From Elusimicrobiota bacterium (GTDB taxonomy: Bacteria; Elusimicrobiota; UBA5214; JBBAAG01): 64,000 nucleotides of DNA. Made by a program: the position numbers and the translations under genes. Shown here piece by piece: positions 1 through 8,229 of this stretch (position 1 is its first letter; the number at the start of each line of letters is the position of its first letter). The stretch is taken from contig JBBAAG010000005.1 of NCBI GenBank assembly GCA_041658405.1, positions 16,737-80,736 of the forward strand, in the 5' to 3' direction. The notes beneath the pieces are model-generated. The model was not told where the DNA came from and searched no databases. It worked only from the letters and a program-made list of their open reading frames with translations.

Positions 1-2
1 CG

Positions 3-248
3 GGGAATAGGATTACGATTAATTCCGGGATTAAATATGCGCGTGTGGATTCCATAAAAACTGCGAGTAATAATAGTGATACATTATCTTTTTCCGCGGA
101 TACAAGGTTTGAAACTTCACGGTATCTTCAGGTAGTGCTCGGGATGGGTGCAAGCCATTTCTGGGACCGGCAACCAGATAAGTTACCGGAAAATAATGAA
201 AGCAGGTTCGAAGCAAATCTGTCGGGACGGGTTACGTTAAGGTTCTAG
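3..248 (+). CDS. C-terminal end of an outer-membrane beta-barrel protein (partial)
   Basis: The reading frame is open from the left edge of the window to the TAG at 246-248, so only about the last 81 residues are seen. They alternate polar and hydrophobic residues as beta-strands do (for example ETSRYLQVVLGMG and SGRVTLRF) and end in Phe. A C-terminal aromatic residue is the usual BAM recognition signal of outer-membrane beta-barrels. No family can be named from this fragment. Its start lies outside the window. Confidence 0.5.
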   Translation, partial: GNRITINSGIKYARVDSIKTASNNSDTLSFSADTRFETSRYLQVVLGMGASHFWDRQPDKLPENNESRFEANLSGRVTLRF

Positions 249-301
249 GTCGAAATTGGTTTGTGATTAAGTGAGTGAATGTGCTTGAGGGGTGAGGGTT
301 T

Positions 302-1021
302 ATGCTGGGTGAAATAATTGACTTTTTTTTGCCGCCGTGTTGTGTTATCTGCAAAAAGGTGTTGAATAGAAATTGTAATTACAATAAATTGTTATGTGGA
401 ACATGTTATGAAAATATTGTTCCTGTATCGTCGAGTTACTGCCGTTTTTGTGGGAAGCCGTTAGAAAAACCGGGTGAAACTTATTGCGTGTTCTGCAGGA
501 ATGTACATGAGAAAAGATGGGTGGATTATATCCGTGCGGCGGGGGTGTATGATGGTGTGCTTAAACGGTTGATTCATGATTTTAAGTATAGCGGGAAGGA
601 TTATCTAGGTTCTGTGCTTGCCGGCTATGTCGTGAAGCAATTAAGGGATGGGTATGATTGGGATAAAGTTGATGCGTTGATACCGGTACCGCTGTATTTA
701 TGGAATTACCTGCGGCGGGGGTATAACCAGACTGAAGTACTGGCAAAAGAAATCGGAAAACTCGTTAATGTGAAGGTTGTTAAAGGAAAAGTGCGGCGTT
801 CACGCCTTACCCGGAGTCAGGTGGGGTTGACCCGCGAGGAGAGGATTAAGAACTTGGAGGACGCGTTTACTGTTAGAACCGGATATTTCAGGGGTAAAGT
901 CGTGGTAATAATTGATGATGTATGTACCACTTCAACTACTATCAACCAGTGTGCTAAGGCGGTTAATAGTATTGGCGGAGCTAAGGCGGTGTATGGAATT
1001 ACCGTAGCGCATGGGGAGTAA
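302..1021 (+). CDS. comF: ComF-family phosphoribosyltransferase-like protein
   Basis: 239 residues. The N-terminus carries a zinc-ribbon-like set of Cys pairs (CCVIC, CGTC, CRFC, CVFC; residues about 13-65). The rest is a type I phosphoribosyltransferase fold, with the ComF signature RRGYNQTEVLAKEI near residue 140 and the PRPP-binding loop VVIIDDVCTTSTT near residue 200. ComF proteins belong to competence and DNA-uptake systems in some bacteria, but in many others their role is unknown. The gene stands alone between an outer-membrane protein gene and the gap operon, and no other competence genes are visible. A purine-rich stretch (GAGGGGTGAGGG) precedes the ATG. The family call is firm; the role here is open. 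Confidence 0.85.
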   Translation: MLGEIIDFFLPPCCVICKKVLNRNCNYNKLLCGTCYENIVPVSSSYCRFCGKPLEKPGETYCVFCRNVHEKRWVDYIRAAGVYDGVLKRLIHDFKYSGKDYLGSVLAGYVVKQLRDGYDWDKVDALIPVPLYLWNYLRRGYNQTEVLAKEIGKLVNVKVVKGKVRRSRLTRSQVGLTREERIKNLEDAFTVRTGYFRGKVVVIIDDVCTTSTTINQCAKAVNSIGGAKAVYGITVAHGE

Positions 1022-1054
1022 CAATGTTTAATGTGTTTTATGGTTGTATTTTTG

Positions 1055-1082
1055 TTGACTTTTAATAATATTGTTATATAAT
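1055..1082 (+). promoter_or_regulatory. Sigma70-type promoter for the gap-pgk-secG operon
   Basis: TTGACT at 1055-1060 and a perfect TATAAT at 1077-1082 are separated by 16 bases, in an AT-rich gap 87 bases before gap. A second TATAAT at 1127-1132 has no good -35 partner. Predicted from consensus only. Confidence 0.6.
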
Positions 1083-1168
1083 TAATGCTTTCATGTAGTG
1101 GTATTAAGTTGGAGTTTTCAAAGTAGTATAATTAACTTTAATAAGGAAAGAGGAGGAGTAAAGGTGTT

Positions 1169-2236
1169 ATGGGAGTAAAAGTAGGGATTAACGGTTTTGG
1201 AAGAATTGGTAGATTAGTATTGAACGCAATGGTTGAAAAAGGTGTTCTTGGGAAAGAAATTGATGTCGTTGCAGTGGTGGATGTGAGCACTGACGCTAAA
1301 TATTTTTCGTATCAGATGAAATATGATTCTGTGCATGGAAAGTTCAAAGGTACGGTTGGTTGTGAGAAGAGTAAGGCTGATATTGCAGAAGATGATGTCC
1401 TTGTTGTGAACGGACATAAGATTAAATGCGTTGCCGCGACTAAAGAACCTGCGCAGTTGCCGTGGAAGGAACTTGGGGTGGAGCTCGTGATTGAGTCTAC
1501 CGGGTTATTCACGGATTCTGAGAAGGCAAAAGGGCATTTAGCAGCGGGTGCGAAAAAGGTTGTGCTCAGCGCTCCCGGAAAAGGGGATGTAAAGACTTTA
1601 CTCGTTGGAGTTAATCATGAAGAGTATGATCCTGCAAAACATAATATTGTATCAAACGCGTCTTGTACGACTAACTGCCTTGCTCCGGTTGTGCATGTTA
1701 TTCTTAAAGAAGGTATTGGGATTGAGACCGGTTTGATGACAACTATTCATTCTTATACTGCTACACAGAAAACCGTGGACGGGCCGTCAAAGAAGGATTG
1801 GCGCGGCGGGCGTGCAGCGGCGTTGAATATTATTCCGTCAACAACTGGTGCGGCAAAAGCGGTGGGTGAAGTTCTTCCTGTAGTTAAGGGTAAGCTTACA
1901 GGGATGTCATTCCGCGTTCCTACTGCCGATGTTTCAGTTGTTGACCTGGTGTTCCGTTCAACTAAGGATTCTTCAATTGAAGAAATCGATGCGTTGCTTA
2001 AAAAAGCGTCACAGTCGTATCTCAAAGGTATCCTTGGCGTTGCGGATGAAGAAGTTGTGTCAACTGATTTTATTCATGATGAACGTTCATCAATTTATGA
2101 TTCATTAGCAACGTTACAGAATAATCTGAAAGGCGAAAAACGGTTCTTCAAAGTTGTGTCATGGTACGATAATGAATGGGGATATTCCAACCGTGTTGTT
2201 GATCTTATTAAGCATATGATAAAGAAGGGTATCTAA
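1169..2236 (+). CDS. gap: Glyceraldehyde-3-phosphate dehydrogenase, type I
   Basis: 355 residues. Oxidises and phosphorylates glyceraldehyde 3-phosphate to 1,3-bisphosphoglycerate with NAD+, in the cytoplasm. The Rossmann motif GINGFGRIGR is at residues 6-15. The catalytic motif SNASCTTNC has its nucleophile at about Cys166, followed by HSYTATQ and the C-terminal WYDNEWGYS. It is about 20 residues longer than typical bacterial GAPDH. The extra length and wording of the first 90 residues (YQMKYDSVHGKFK, VVNGHKIKC, LPWKELGVE) recall the trypanosomatid glycosomal / GapA-like subfamily; this is from memory, not from an alignment. AGGAGGAG lies before the ATG. pgk starts 2 bases after the stop, so the two are co-transcribed. 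Confidence 0.97.
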   Translation: MGVKVGINGFGRIGRLVLNAMVEKGVLGKEIDVVAVVDVSTDAKYFSYQMKYDSVHGKFKGTVGCEKSKADIAEDDVLVVNGHKIKCVAATKEPAQLPWKELGVELVIESTGLFTDSEKAKGHLAAGAKKVVLSAPGKGDVKTLLVGVNHEEYDPAKHNIVSNASCTTNCLAPVVHVILKEGIGIETGLMTTIHSYTATQKTVDGPSKKDWRGGRAAALNIIPSTTGAAKAVGEVLPVVKGKLTGMSFRVPTADVSVVDLVFRSTKDSSIEEIDALLKKASQSYLKGILGVADEEVVSTDFIHDERSSIYDSLATLQNNLKGEKRFFKVVSWYDNEWGYSNRVVDLIKHMIKKGI

Positions 2237-2238
2237 GC

Positions 2239-3432
2239 ATGGCAAAGAAGAGTATTACTGATATCGATCTTGCCGGGAAAAAAGTTTTGGCACGGGTGGA
2301 TTATAATGTGCCGTTGGATGAGAACGGTAATATATCCGATGATACCCGTATAGTTGGTACTATCCCGACGGTAAAGTATTTGATTGAAAAGCAGTGTAAG
2401 GTAATTCTCTGCGCGCATCTTGGACGCCCGAAAGGGAAGGTTGATCCAAAATATAGTTTACGGCCAGTAGTCAAACGGTTAAGTGAACTCCTGGGAAAAG
2501 ATGTTAAGTTTGCAGAGGATTGTGTCGGCGATGCTGCGAAGAGCGCAGCTGCTGCGTTGAACAGTAGTGAAGTGTTATTGCTTGAAAACTTGAGGTTTCA
2601 CGCGGAAGAAGAAGAGAATGATGAAAATTTTGCGAAAGAACTCGCGAGTTTAGCTGAAGTTTTTGTCCAGGATGCGTTCGGTACCGTACATCGTGCACAT
2701 GCATCAACAGAAGGTGTAACTAAGTACTTGCCTGCAGTTGCCGGTTTTCTTGTACAAAAAGAGATTGAGTATCTTGGTAAAGCGTTAGAAGCGCCAGTAA
2801 GGCCGTTCTACGCAATTCTTGGCGGAGCGAAGGTTTCTGATAAAATTGAAGTTATAACAAACTTACTAGCCAAAGTTGATGCACTGGTTATCGGCGGGGC
2901 AATGGCATATACACTGCTTAAAGCAAAAGGGGTTAATACCGGTGATTCGCTTGTTGAGAATGATAAAGTTGACCTTGCAAAGAAGATTGTTGAGCAGGCA
3001 ACTGCCAAGCGTGTGCATTTGTTATTGCCGATAGATCATGTTGTTGCGAAGGATGTTAGTGCTGAAGCTGAAACTATGAATACATCGGGTATGGATATTC
3101 CTGCCGGATGGAAAGGGTTGGATATCGGCCCGATGACTGTTAAACTTTATGGCGAACATCTTGCCAAAGCGAAGACTGTATGCTGGAATGGCCCGCTTGG
3201 AGTGTTTGAGATTGATAAGTTCGCGAATGGAACGTTTTCAATTGCAAAAATATTGGCGGGGATTACCGGTAAAGGCGCAATAACTATTATCGGAGGAGGG
3301 GATACGGCTTCGGCTGTAGTTCAGGCCGGTGTGGCGGATAAAATGTCTCATATTTCTACCGGCGGTGGTGCGTCATTGGAATTTCTCGAAGGTAAAGAGC
3401 TGCCGGGGATTGCAGCGTTACAAAATAAATAG
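2239..3432 (+). CDS. pgk: Phosphoglycerate kinase
   Basis: 397 residues, the usual length for bacterial PGK. Transfers phosphate from 1,3-bisphosphoglycerate to ADP, the first ATP-forming step of lower glycolysis. Typical motifs are RVDYNVPLDENG near the N-terminus, CAHLGRPKG, the AILGGAKVSDKI hinge region, and the C-terminal nucleotide-site motif GGGDTASAV followed by STGGGASLEFLEGK. It starts 2 bases after gap and is followed 29 bases later by secG. In many bacteria tpiA lies between pgk and secG or is fused to pgk; here the protein is not fused and no tpiA is in the window. Confidence 0.98.
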   Translation: MAKKSITDIDLAGKKVLARVDYNVPLDENGNISDDTRIVGTIPTVKYLIEKQCKVILCAHLGRPKGKVDPKYSLRPVVKRLSELLGKDVKFAEDCVGDAAKSAAAALNSSEVLLLENLRFHAEEEENDENFAKELASLAEVFVQDAFGTVHRAHASTEGVTKYLPAVAGFLVQKEIEYLGKALEAPVRPFYAILGGAKVSDKIEVITNLLAKVDALVIGGAMAYTLLKAKGVNTGDSLVENDKVDLAKKIVEQATAKRVHLLLPIDHVVAKDVSAEAETMNTSGMDIPAGWKGLDIGPMTVKLYGEHLAKAKTVCWNGPLGVFEIDKFANGTFSIAKILAGITGKGAITIIGGGDTASAVVQAGVADKMSHISTGGGASLEFLEGKELPGIAALQNK

Positions 3433-3461
3433 GTTAAGAAAGTTAAGGAAAAAAACTGTAT

Positions 3462-3833
3462 ATGTATCCAATTCTTGTAGTCTTGCATGTGATCATCAGC
3501 ATATTGTTAATGTTGATAGTGTTAATACAGTCGAGTAAAGGGTCGAGTTTAGCGGGGCTTGTAAGCAGTACAAGCGATATGATCCTTTCCGGCGGGTCAG
3601 GTAATGTGTTGCTAAAAAGGATTACTATAGGAGTAGCTGTGGCATTCGCTGTTACGTCGTTATTATTGACAGTCGTTCCGTCTAAGTCCACAAGGTCGGT
3701 TACTGACGGGATTGCGGTACAGCAACCTGTAGCACAGCCGGCGCAGCAACAGCAGCCCGGTGAAAATCCAATCTCTGTACCGTCAGGTAATACAGTACCG
3801 GCAGCGCCGCAACAAGGGAATACTGCAAAGTAA
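3462..3833 (+). CDS. secG: Preprotein translocase subunit SecG
   Basis: 123 residues. SecG is the small accessory subunit of the SecYEG inner-membrane channel. Two transmembrane segments (about residues 3-22 and 50-70) flank the conserved cytoplasmic loop, where QSSKGSSLAG is recognisable followed by a Gly/Ser-rich stretch. After the second helix comes a long Gln/Pro-rich tail of about 50 residues (QPAQQQQPGENP), probably disordered and not part of the core fold. Its place after pgk is common in bacteria. tRNA-Leu follows 46 bases downstream and may share the transcript. Confidence 0.93.
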   Translation: MYPILVVLHVIISILLMLIVLIQSSKGSSLAGLVSSTSDMILSGGSGNVLLKRITIGVAVAFAVTSLLLTVVPSKSTRSVTDGIAVQQPVAQPAQQQQPGENPISVPSGNTVPAAPQQGNTAK

Positions 3834-3879
3834 AGTTGTTATTATAATGTTGAGCCTTCACATAATTACTATATATAAC

Positions 3880-3961
3880 GGGCAGGTGGCGGAATTGGCA
3901 TACGCGCACGTTTGAGGGGCGTGTCCCGAAAGGGGTATGGGTTCAAGTCCCTTCCTGCCCA
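3880..3961 (+). tRNA. tRNA-Leu (anticodon GAG)
   Basis: Class II tRNA with a long variable arm. The acceptor GGGCAGG (3880-3886) pairs with CCTGCCC (3954-3960), with discriminator A at 3961. The anticodon stem CACGT/GCGTG encloses the loop TTGAGGG, giving anticodon GAG. The T arm contains GTTCAAGTC. CCA is not encoded. It sits just after secG, a common place for tRNA-Leu. Confidence 0.95.
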
Positions 3962-4003
3962 GTTTTTTAAGATTCAAAATTGAGTAATAGGAGAATAATT
4001 TTT

Positions 4004-5224
4004 GTGGAAAAAACGTTGATAAATTTAGTTTCATCGGTGGTCATAAGGACTGATAGTAAAGTATTACTTGTAGTTGCTGACGGGTTGGGTGGGATGGCGT
4101 TGCCTGAGACAGGATTATCTGAACTGGAGACTGCGAAACATCCTAACCTTGATTCTTTAGCGCGTGAGTCTGCTTGTGGGGTGACAACTCCTATTTATCC
4201 GGGTATTACGCCGGGAAGCGGGCCTGCGCATTTATCCTTGTTTGGTTATGATCCTACAAAATACGAAATCGGGCGCGGGGTATTGGAAGCGCTGGGGTCG
4301 GGGATTAAGCTTACTTGCAACGATTTGGCGTGCCGCGCGAATTTTGCTACATATGATAAATCAATAAATGAAATTGTTGACCGCCGTGCGGGACGGATAC
4401 CAACTGATAAGAATAAGGAGTTGTGTTCGTTTCTTCAAAAAAATATTACTGAGATTGACGGTGTAAAAGTTTTGATTAAGTCCGGAAAAGAGCATAGGTT
4501 TGTCGTGGTATTCACAGGGGATGGTTTGGAGTTTAACCTTACTGAAAATGATCCGCAGAAAGAACATCGCGCACCGTTAGCAGTGAAGGCGATTGATAAT
4601 GGGTCGAAAAAAAGTGAAATTGTTATAAATAAGTTCATCGATAGAGTTAAGGAATTACTTAAGGATGAGGTTCCGGCAAATTATCCGTTGTTACGCGGGT
4701 TTGCTAAGTATCCGGATATACCGTCAATGGGGAAATTGTATAAATTAACCCCTGCGGCAGTTGCGACGTATCCAATGTACCGCGGGTTAGCGCAATTGGT
4801 TGGGATGGAGATCCTGTCCACAGGTGAAACGTTAGCGGATGAAATACGTACCGTAAAAGATAATATGAGTAAATTTGATTTCTTTTATTTGCATATAAAG
4901 AAAACTGATGCGATGGGGGAAGATGGTAATTTCGACGGGAAAGTTAAGATGATAGAAGAGATTGATAAGTATATACCTGAAATCAGAGGGTTAGGGTTTG
5001 ATACTATAGTATTTACCGGTGATCATTCAACCCCGGCTGTGATGAAAGGGCATTCGTGGCATCACGTACCTGCGCTTATCTGGTCAAAGTTCACGCCAAT
5101 AAATGATGTGCAGAAGTTTACTGAACGCGAGTGTATGCATGGCAGTCTCGGGAGAATGCATGCGTGTGAGGTAATGCCGGTGGCTTTGGCGAATGCTCTC
5201 AAACTCGGGAAGTATGGCGCATAG
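4004..5224 (+). CDS. apgM: Cofactor-independent phosphoglycerate mutase, archaeal (aPGAM/ApgM) type
   Basis: About 406 residues. Interconverts 3- and 2-phosphoglycerate in glycolysis without 2,3-bisphosphoglycerate, using an alkaline-phosphatase-like metal site. Signatures are VVADGLGG at the N-terminus, GSGPAHLSLFGYDP with the phosphorylated Ser, IGRGVLEALGSG, and the metal-ligand region GDHSTPAVMKGHSWHHVP near the C-terminus. The frame could begin at TTG 3980, but GTG 4004 has AGGAG 10 bases upstream and gives the usual family length. Its position beside gap-pgk suggests it supplies the next glycolytic step. This type is common in archaea and several deep bacterial phyla. Confidence 0.93.
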   Translation: MEKTLINLVSSVVIRTDSKVLLVVADGLGGMALPETGLSELETAKHPNLDSLARESACGVTTPIYPGITPGSGPAHLSLFGYDPTKYEIGRGVLEALGSGIKLTCNDLACRANFATYDKSINEIVDRRAGRIPTDKNKELCSFLQKNITEIDGVKVLIKSGKEHRFVVVFTGDGLEFNLTENDPQKEHRAPLAVKAIDNGSKKSEIVINKFIDRVKELLKDEVPANYPLLRGFAKYPDIPSMGKLYKLTPAAVATYPMYRGLAQLVGMEILSTGETLADEIRTVKDNMSKFDFFYLHIKKTDAMGEDGNFDGKVKMIEEIDKYIPEIRGLGFDTIVFTGDHSTPAVMKGHSWHHVPALIWSKFTPINDVQKFTERECMHGSLGRMHACEVMPVALANALKLGKYGA

Positions 5225-5240
5225 GGTCTTTTGTATATTA

Positions 5241-5270
5241 TTGACAGAAAGACTTTGGACATAGTAAAAT
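5241..5270 (+). promoter_or_regulatory. Sigma70-type promoter for the tRNA Gly-Cys-Val cluster
   Basis: A perfect TTGACA at 5241-5246 and TAAAAT at 5265-5270 are separated by 18 bases, 38 bases before tRNA-Gly. Predicted from consensus. Confidence 0.6.
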
Positions 5271-5307
5271 ATTATAAATGTTTATAGCGTACGGGTGAAA
5301 TGCGTAT

Positions 5308-5379
5308 GCGGGGGTAGTTCAGTGGTAGAATGTCTGCTTGCCAAGCAGAAGGTCGCGGGTTCGAACCCCGTCCCCCGCT
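5308..5379 (+). tRNA. tRNA-Gly (anticodon GCC)
   Basis: The acceptor GCGGGGG pairs with CCCCCGC (5372-5378), with discriminator T. The anticodon stem TCTGC/GCAGA encloses TTGCCAA, giving anticodon GCC. The T arm contains GGTTCGAACCC. CCA is not encoded. Confidence 0.96.
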
Positions 5380-5405
5380 AATTTTTGTTTTCATAAACGC
5401 ATTTT

Positions 5406-5477
5406 GGCGTGGTACCCAAGTGGCAAGGGAGGAGTCTGCAAAACTCCGATTCGCCGGTTCGAATCCGGCCCACGCCT
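5406..5477 (+). tRNA. tRNA-Cys (anticodon GCA)
   Basis: The acceptor GGCGTGG pairs with CCACGCC (5470-5476), with discriminator T. The anticodon stem GGAGT/ACTCC encloses CTGCAAA, giving anticodon GCA. The T arm contains GGTTCGAATCC. CCA is not encoded. It lies 26 bases after tRNA-Gly. Confidence 0.96.
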
Positions 5478-5497
5478 TAAAGACAATATAAGTTTAT

Positions 5498-5571
5498 GGG
5501 CGGTTAGCTCAGTTGGCTAGAGTACTACCTTGACATGGTAGGGGTCACAGGTTCAAGTCCTGTACCGCCCA
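5498..5571 (+). tRNA. tRNA-Val (anticodon GAC)
   Basis: The acceptor GGGCGGT pairs with ACCGCCC (5564-5570), with discriminator A. The anticodon stem CTACC/GGTAG encloses TTGACAT, giving anticodon GAC. The T arm contains GGTTCAAGTCC. CCA is not encoded. It is the last tRNA of the cluster, 68 bases before thrS. Confidence 0.96.
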
Positions 5572-5639
5572 AGTTTGTTTTTATTAGTAACAATATATAC
5601 AGACAGAAATTTGAAGTAATAGAAAAAAATTGAGAAAAT

Positions 5640-7391
5640 ATGGAAGTTGTAGAGAAAATGCATTCGCGTGAAGAGTTGAGTACTCTCCGTCATTCCGCTA
5701 GTCATATAATGGCACAAGCTGTGCAAGAACTGTTCCCGGGAACTAAGCTTGCAATCGGCCCATCGATTGATGACGGGTTTTATTACGATTTTGAACGTTC
5801 CGGCGGCAGTGCGTTTACCGTTGAGGATTTTGGTAAAATTGAACAGCGTATGCGCGAGATTGTTAATGAAAACACTGTATTTGTACGCACAGAAATCGGG
5901 AAACCTGAAGCTATTAAGATGTTTGCTGAACTCGGGGAGAAGTATAAGGTTGAACTGATAGACGGTATCCCGGATGCAACTGTGTCTATGTACACGCAGG
6001 GAAAGTTTACCGATCTCTGCCGCGGGCCGCATATGAATACTACCGGTGAAATTAAGTATTTTAAGCTTTTATCCGTAGCAGGTGCGTACTGGCGCGGGGA
6101 TGAGAAACGTGAACAATTGCAGCGTATATATGCTACTGCGTTCTTTACAAAGCAGGAACTTGAGGATTATCTGAAACTTCTGGAAGAAGCTAAACTGCGG
6201 GATCATCGCAAGCTAGGGCGTGACCTTGACCTGTTTGGTATCTATGAAGAGGCAGGGCCGGGGCTTATCTTCTGGCATCCTAAAGGAGCGTTAATACGTA
6301 AAACTATAGAAGATTTCTGGAGAGAAGAACATCTGAAGAACGGGTATGATATATTATTTACGCCGCATATAGCAAAAATTGATCTTTGGCAGATTTCGGG
6401 GCATTGGGATTTTTACCGGGAGAATATGTACTCTCCTATGGAAATTGATAAGCAGGATTATGAAATTAAGCCAATGAACTGCCCGTTTCATATACTGGTT
6501 TATAAATCAGCGTTAAGAAGTTACCGCGAATTGCCGTTCAGGTGGTGTGAGCTTGGGACGGTGTACCGGTATGAACGGTCCGGTGTGCTGCACGGGTTAA
6601 TGCGGGTACGCGGGTTTACCCAGGATGATGCGCATATTTTTTGCCGTTTAGACCAGATAGAAGATGAAGTGGTTAACGCATTAAATTTTGTGGTGTATAT
6701 CCTCAAAACATTTGGGTTTGAGAATTATGAAGTGTATATTTCTACACGGCCGCCTAATTCAGTAGGTAGTACTGAAAACTGGTCCCGCGCAGAAAATGCG
6801 TTGAAAACTGCACTGGAAAAAATTGGGTTAACATACCAGATAGATCCCGGAGCGGGTGTGTTCTACGGCCCAAAGATTGATATCAAAATTAAGGATTGTT
6901 TAAACCGTACGTGGCAGTGTTCAACAATACAGGTGGATTTTAACTTACCGGAGAGGTTTAATGTTACCTACCGCAACAACGAGGGTAAGGATGAAACTGT
7001 TATTATGATACACCGCGCGTTGATGGGTTCGCTTGAACGGTTCTTTGGAGTGTTAATTGAACACTACGCCGGCGCGTTCCCTGTGTGGTTATCACCTGTG
7101 CAAGTGCTTATCGCAACAATAACGGATAAACAGGATGAGTATGCAAAACAGGTGTGTGATGTATTGAAATCAAACGGTATCCGTGCGAAGTTGGATCTGC
7201 GGAATGAAAAGATCGGGTTAAAGATAAGGGAAGCAGAACTACAAAAAGTGCCGTTTACCATAGTACTGGGTAAACGTGAAGTTGAAAATAAGGTGTTAAG
7301 TGTGCGTCAGCATAAAAAAGGTGATCTTGGCAGTATGGACTTGTCAAGTTTTACGGCTCAGGTTACTGAGCTAATAAAAACTAAGAAATAG
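5640..7391 (+). CDS. thrS: Threonyl-tRNA synthetase lacking the TGS domain
   Basis: 583 residues, against about 640 for full-length bacterial ThrRS. Charges tRNA-Thr. The second additional (editing) domain begins almost at once: HSASHIMAQAV at about residue 17, then DDGFYYDF and RGPHMNTTGE. The class II catalytic core follows, with PMNCPFHI (zinc Cys), the motif 2 region FRWCELGTVYRYERSG, and motif 3 with MIHRALMGSLERFFG. The anticodon-binding domain is at the C-terminus. The N-terminal TGS domain is missing. An in-frame TGA at 5631-5633, nine bases before the ATG, rules out an upstream extension. It heads the thrS-infC-rpmI-rplT cluster. Confidence 0.97.
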   Translation: MEVVEKMHSREELSTLRHSASHIMAQAVQELFPGTKLAIGPSIDDGFYYDFERSGGSAFTVEDFGKIEQRMREIVNENTVFVRTEIGKPEAIKMFAELGEKYKVELIDGIPDATVSMYTQGKFTDLCRGPHMNTTGEIKYFKLLSVAGAYWRGDEKREQLQRIYATAFFTKQELEDYLKLLEEAKLRDHRKLGRDLDLFGIYEEAGPGLIFWHPKGALIRKTIEDFWREEHLKNGYDILFTPHIAKIDLWQISGHWDFYRENMYSPMEIDKQDYEIKPMNCPFHILVYKSALRSYRELPFRWCELGTVYRYERSGVLHGLMRVRGFTQDDAHIFCRLDQIEDEVVNALNFVVYILKTFGFENYEVYISTRPPNSVGSTENWSRAENALKTALEKIGLTYQIDPGAGVFYGPKIDIKIKDCLNRTWQCSTIQVDFNLPERFNVTYRNNEGKDETVIMIHRALMGSLERFFGVLIEHYAGAFPVWLSPVQVLIATITDKQDEYAKQVCDVLKSNGIRAKLDLRNEKIGLKIREAELQKVPFTIVLGKREVENKVLSVRQHKKGDLGSMDLSSFTAQVTELIKTKK

Positions 7392-7412
7392 AGGAGGAAC
7401 AGGAGTATTATT

Positions 7413-7934
7413 ATTGTAAGAGCACGGGTTAATACCCAGATTCGTGTCCCAGAGGTTAGGGTAATTGATATTGATGGAAAACAGGTCGGTGTCATACCGA
7501 TACAACAGGCAATAGACCTTGCAAAACAGCAAGGGGTGGATCTTGTAGAGATTTCACCAAATGCAAACCCGCCGGTTTGCAGGGTTATTGAGTATAGTAA
7601 ATACTGTTACGAACAACAAAAGAAGATCAAGCAGCAACAGAAAAAACAGCAGGGCGGAGAGGTTAAGGAAATACGTTTTCGTCCCAGAATCGGGCCGCAT
7701 GATTTTGAGACAAAGCTTAACCATATAAAAGCATTTCTTGGAGAAAGAAATAAAGTTAAGGTTACCATACAGTTATGGGGACGTGAACGACAGCATAAGG
7801 ATTTAGGACAGGCGTTATTGCAGAAAGTGAAGGACCAGACAGCTGAAGTGGCAAATATTGAGAACGAAAATTTTTATGGTATCGACGGGCCGATTGGGAT
7901 GCTATTGACGCCAAAGTCTAAAGTTGTAGTATAA
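7413..7934 (+). CDS. infC: Translation initiation factor IF-3 with AUU start
   Basis: About 173 residues from the proposed start. IF-3 binds the 30S subunit, prevents premature 70S formation and checks start-codon choice. The N-terminal domain begins RARVNTQIRVPEVRVIDIDG; the linker is rich in Lys and Gln; the C-terminal domain has EIRFRPRIGPHDFETKL. The first ATG in frame (7536) would delete the N-terminal domain. Upstream the frame offers ATT at 7407, 7410 and 7413, and AGGAG (7401-7405) is ideally spaced for 7413. A rare AUU start is the known basis of infC autoregulation, because IF-3 discriminates against it. rpmI and rplT follow. Confidence 0.95.
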   Translation: MVRARVNTQIRVPEVRVIDIDGKQVGVIPIQQAIDLAKQQGVDLVEISPNANPPVCRVIEYSKYCYEQQKKIKQQQKKQQGGEVKEIRFRPRIGPHDFETKLNHIKAFLGERNKVKVTIQLWGRERQHKDLGQALLQKVKDQTAEVANIENENFYGIDGPIGMLLTPKSKVVV

Positions 7935-7961
7935 AAGAAAGGGATAAAAGGTATTAGAAAA

Positions 7962-8159
7962 ATGGGTAAAATGAAATCACATAGCGGCGCAAAAAAAAGG
8001 TTTAAAATGACCGGTACAGGTAAAGTTAAATACAAAAAAAACGGTACCCGGCATTTATTGACAGGGAAATCGTCAAAACGTATGCGGCATAACCGTAAGT
8101 TAAACGTATTGGGTGAGACAGAAACGAAACGTATACACCGGTTATTGCCATACGCGTAA
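7962..8159 (+). CDS. rpmI: 50S ribosomal protein L35 (bL35)
   Basis: 65 residues, very basic, and the normal length. Typical motifs are MGKMKSHSGAKKRFKMTGTG at the start and HLLTGKSSKRMRHNRK in the middle. L35 is a structural protein of the large ribosomal subunit. It stands in the conserved infC-rpmI-rplT order, 27 bases after infC, with a purine-rich leader before the ATG. Confidence 0.98.
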   Translation: MGKMKSHSGAKKRFKMTGTGKVKYKKNGTRHLLTGKSSKRMRHNRKLNVLGETETKRIHRLLPYA

Positions 8160-8229
8160 GTAATATGGATCTAAATTAAATAGTGTTTTGGTAGTTATAG
8201 AAAAAACGGTATGATTAGGAGATAAACAA

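Noticed and set aside
3850..3877. Separate promoter just before tRNA-Leu
   Set aside because: TTGAGC and TATATA boxes exist, but the implied start site would fall inside the tRNA, so co-transcription with secG is more likely.
5338..5520. 60-codon ORF over the tRNA cluster
   Set aside because: It lies entirely on tRNA-Gly, tRNA-Cys and part of tRNA-Val and has no protein-like features.
5572..5639. T-box leader before thrS
   Set aside because: Only 68 bases, with no T-box sequence, specifier stem or terminator.
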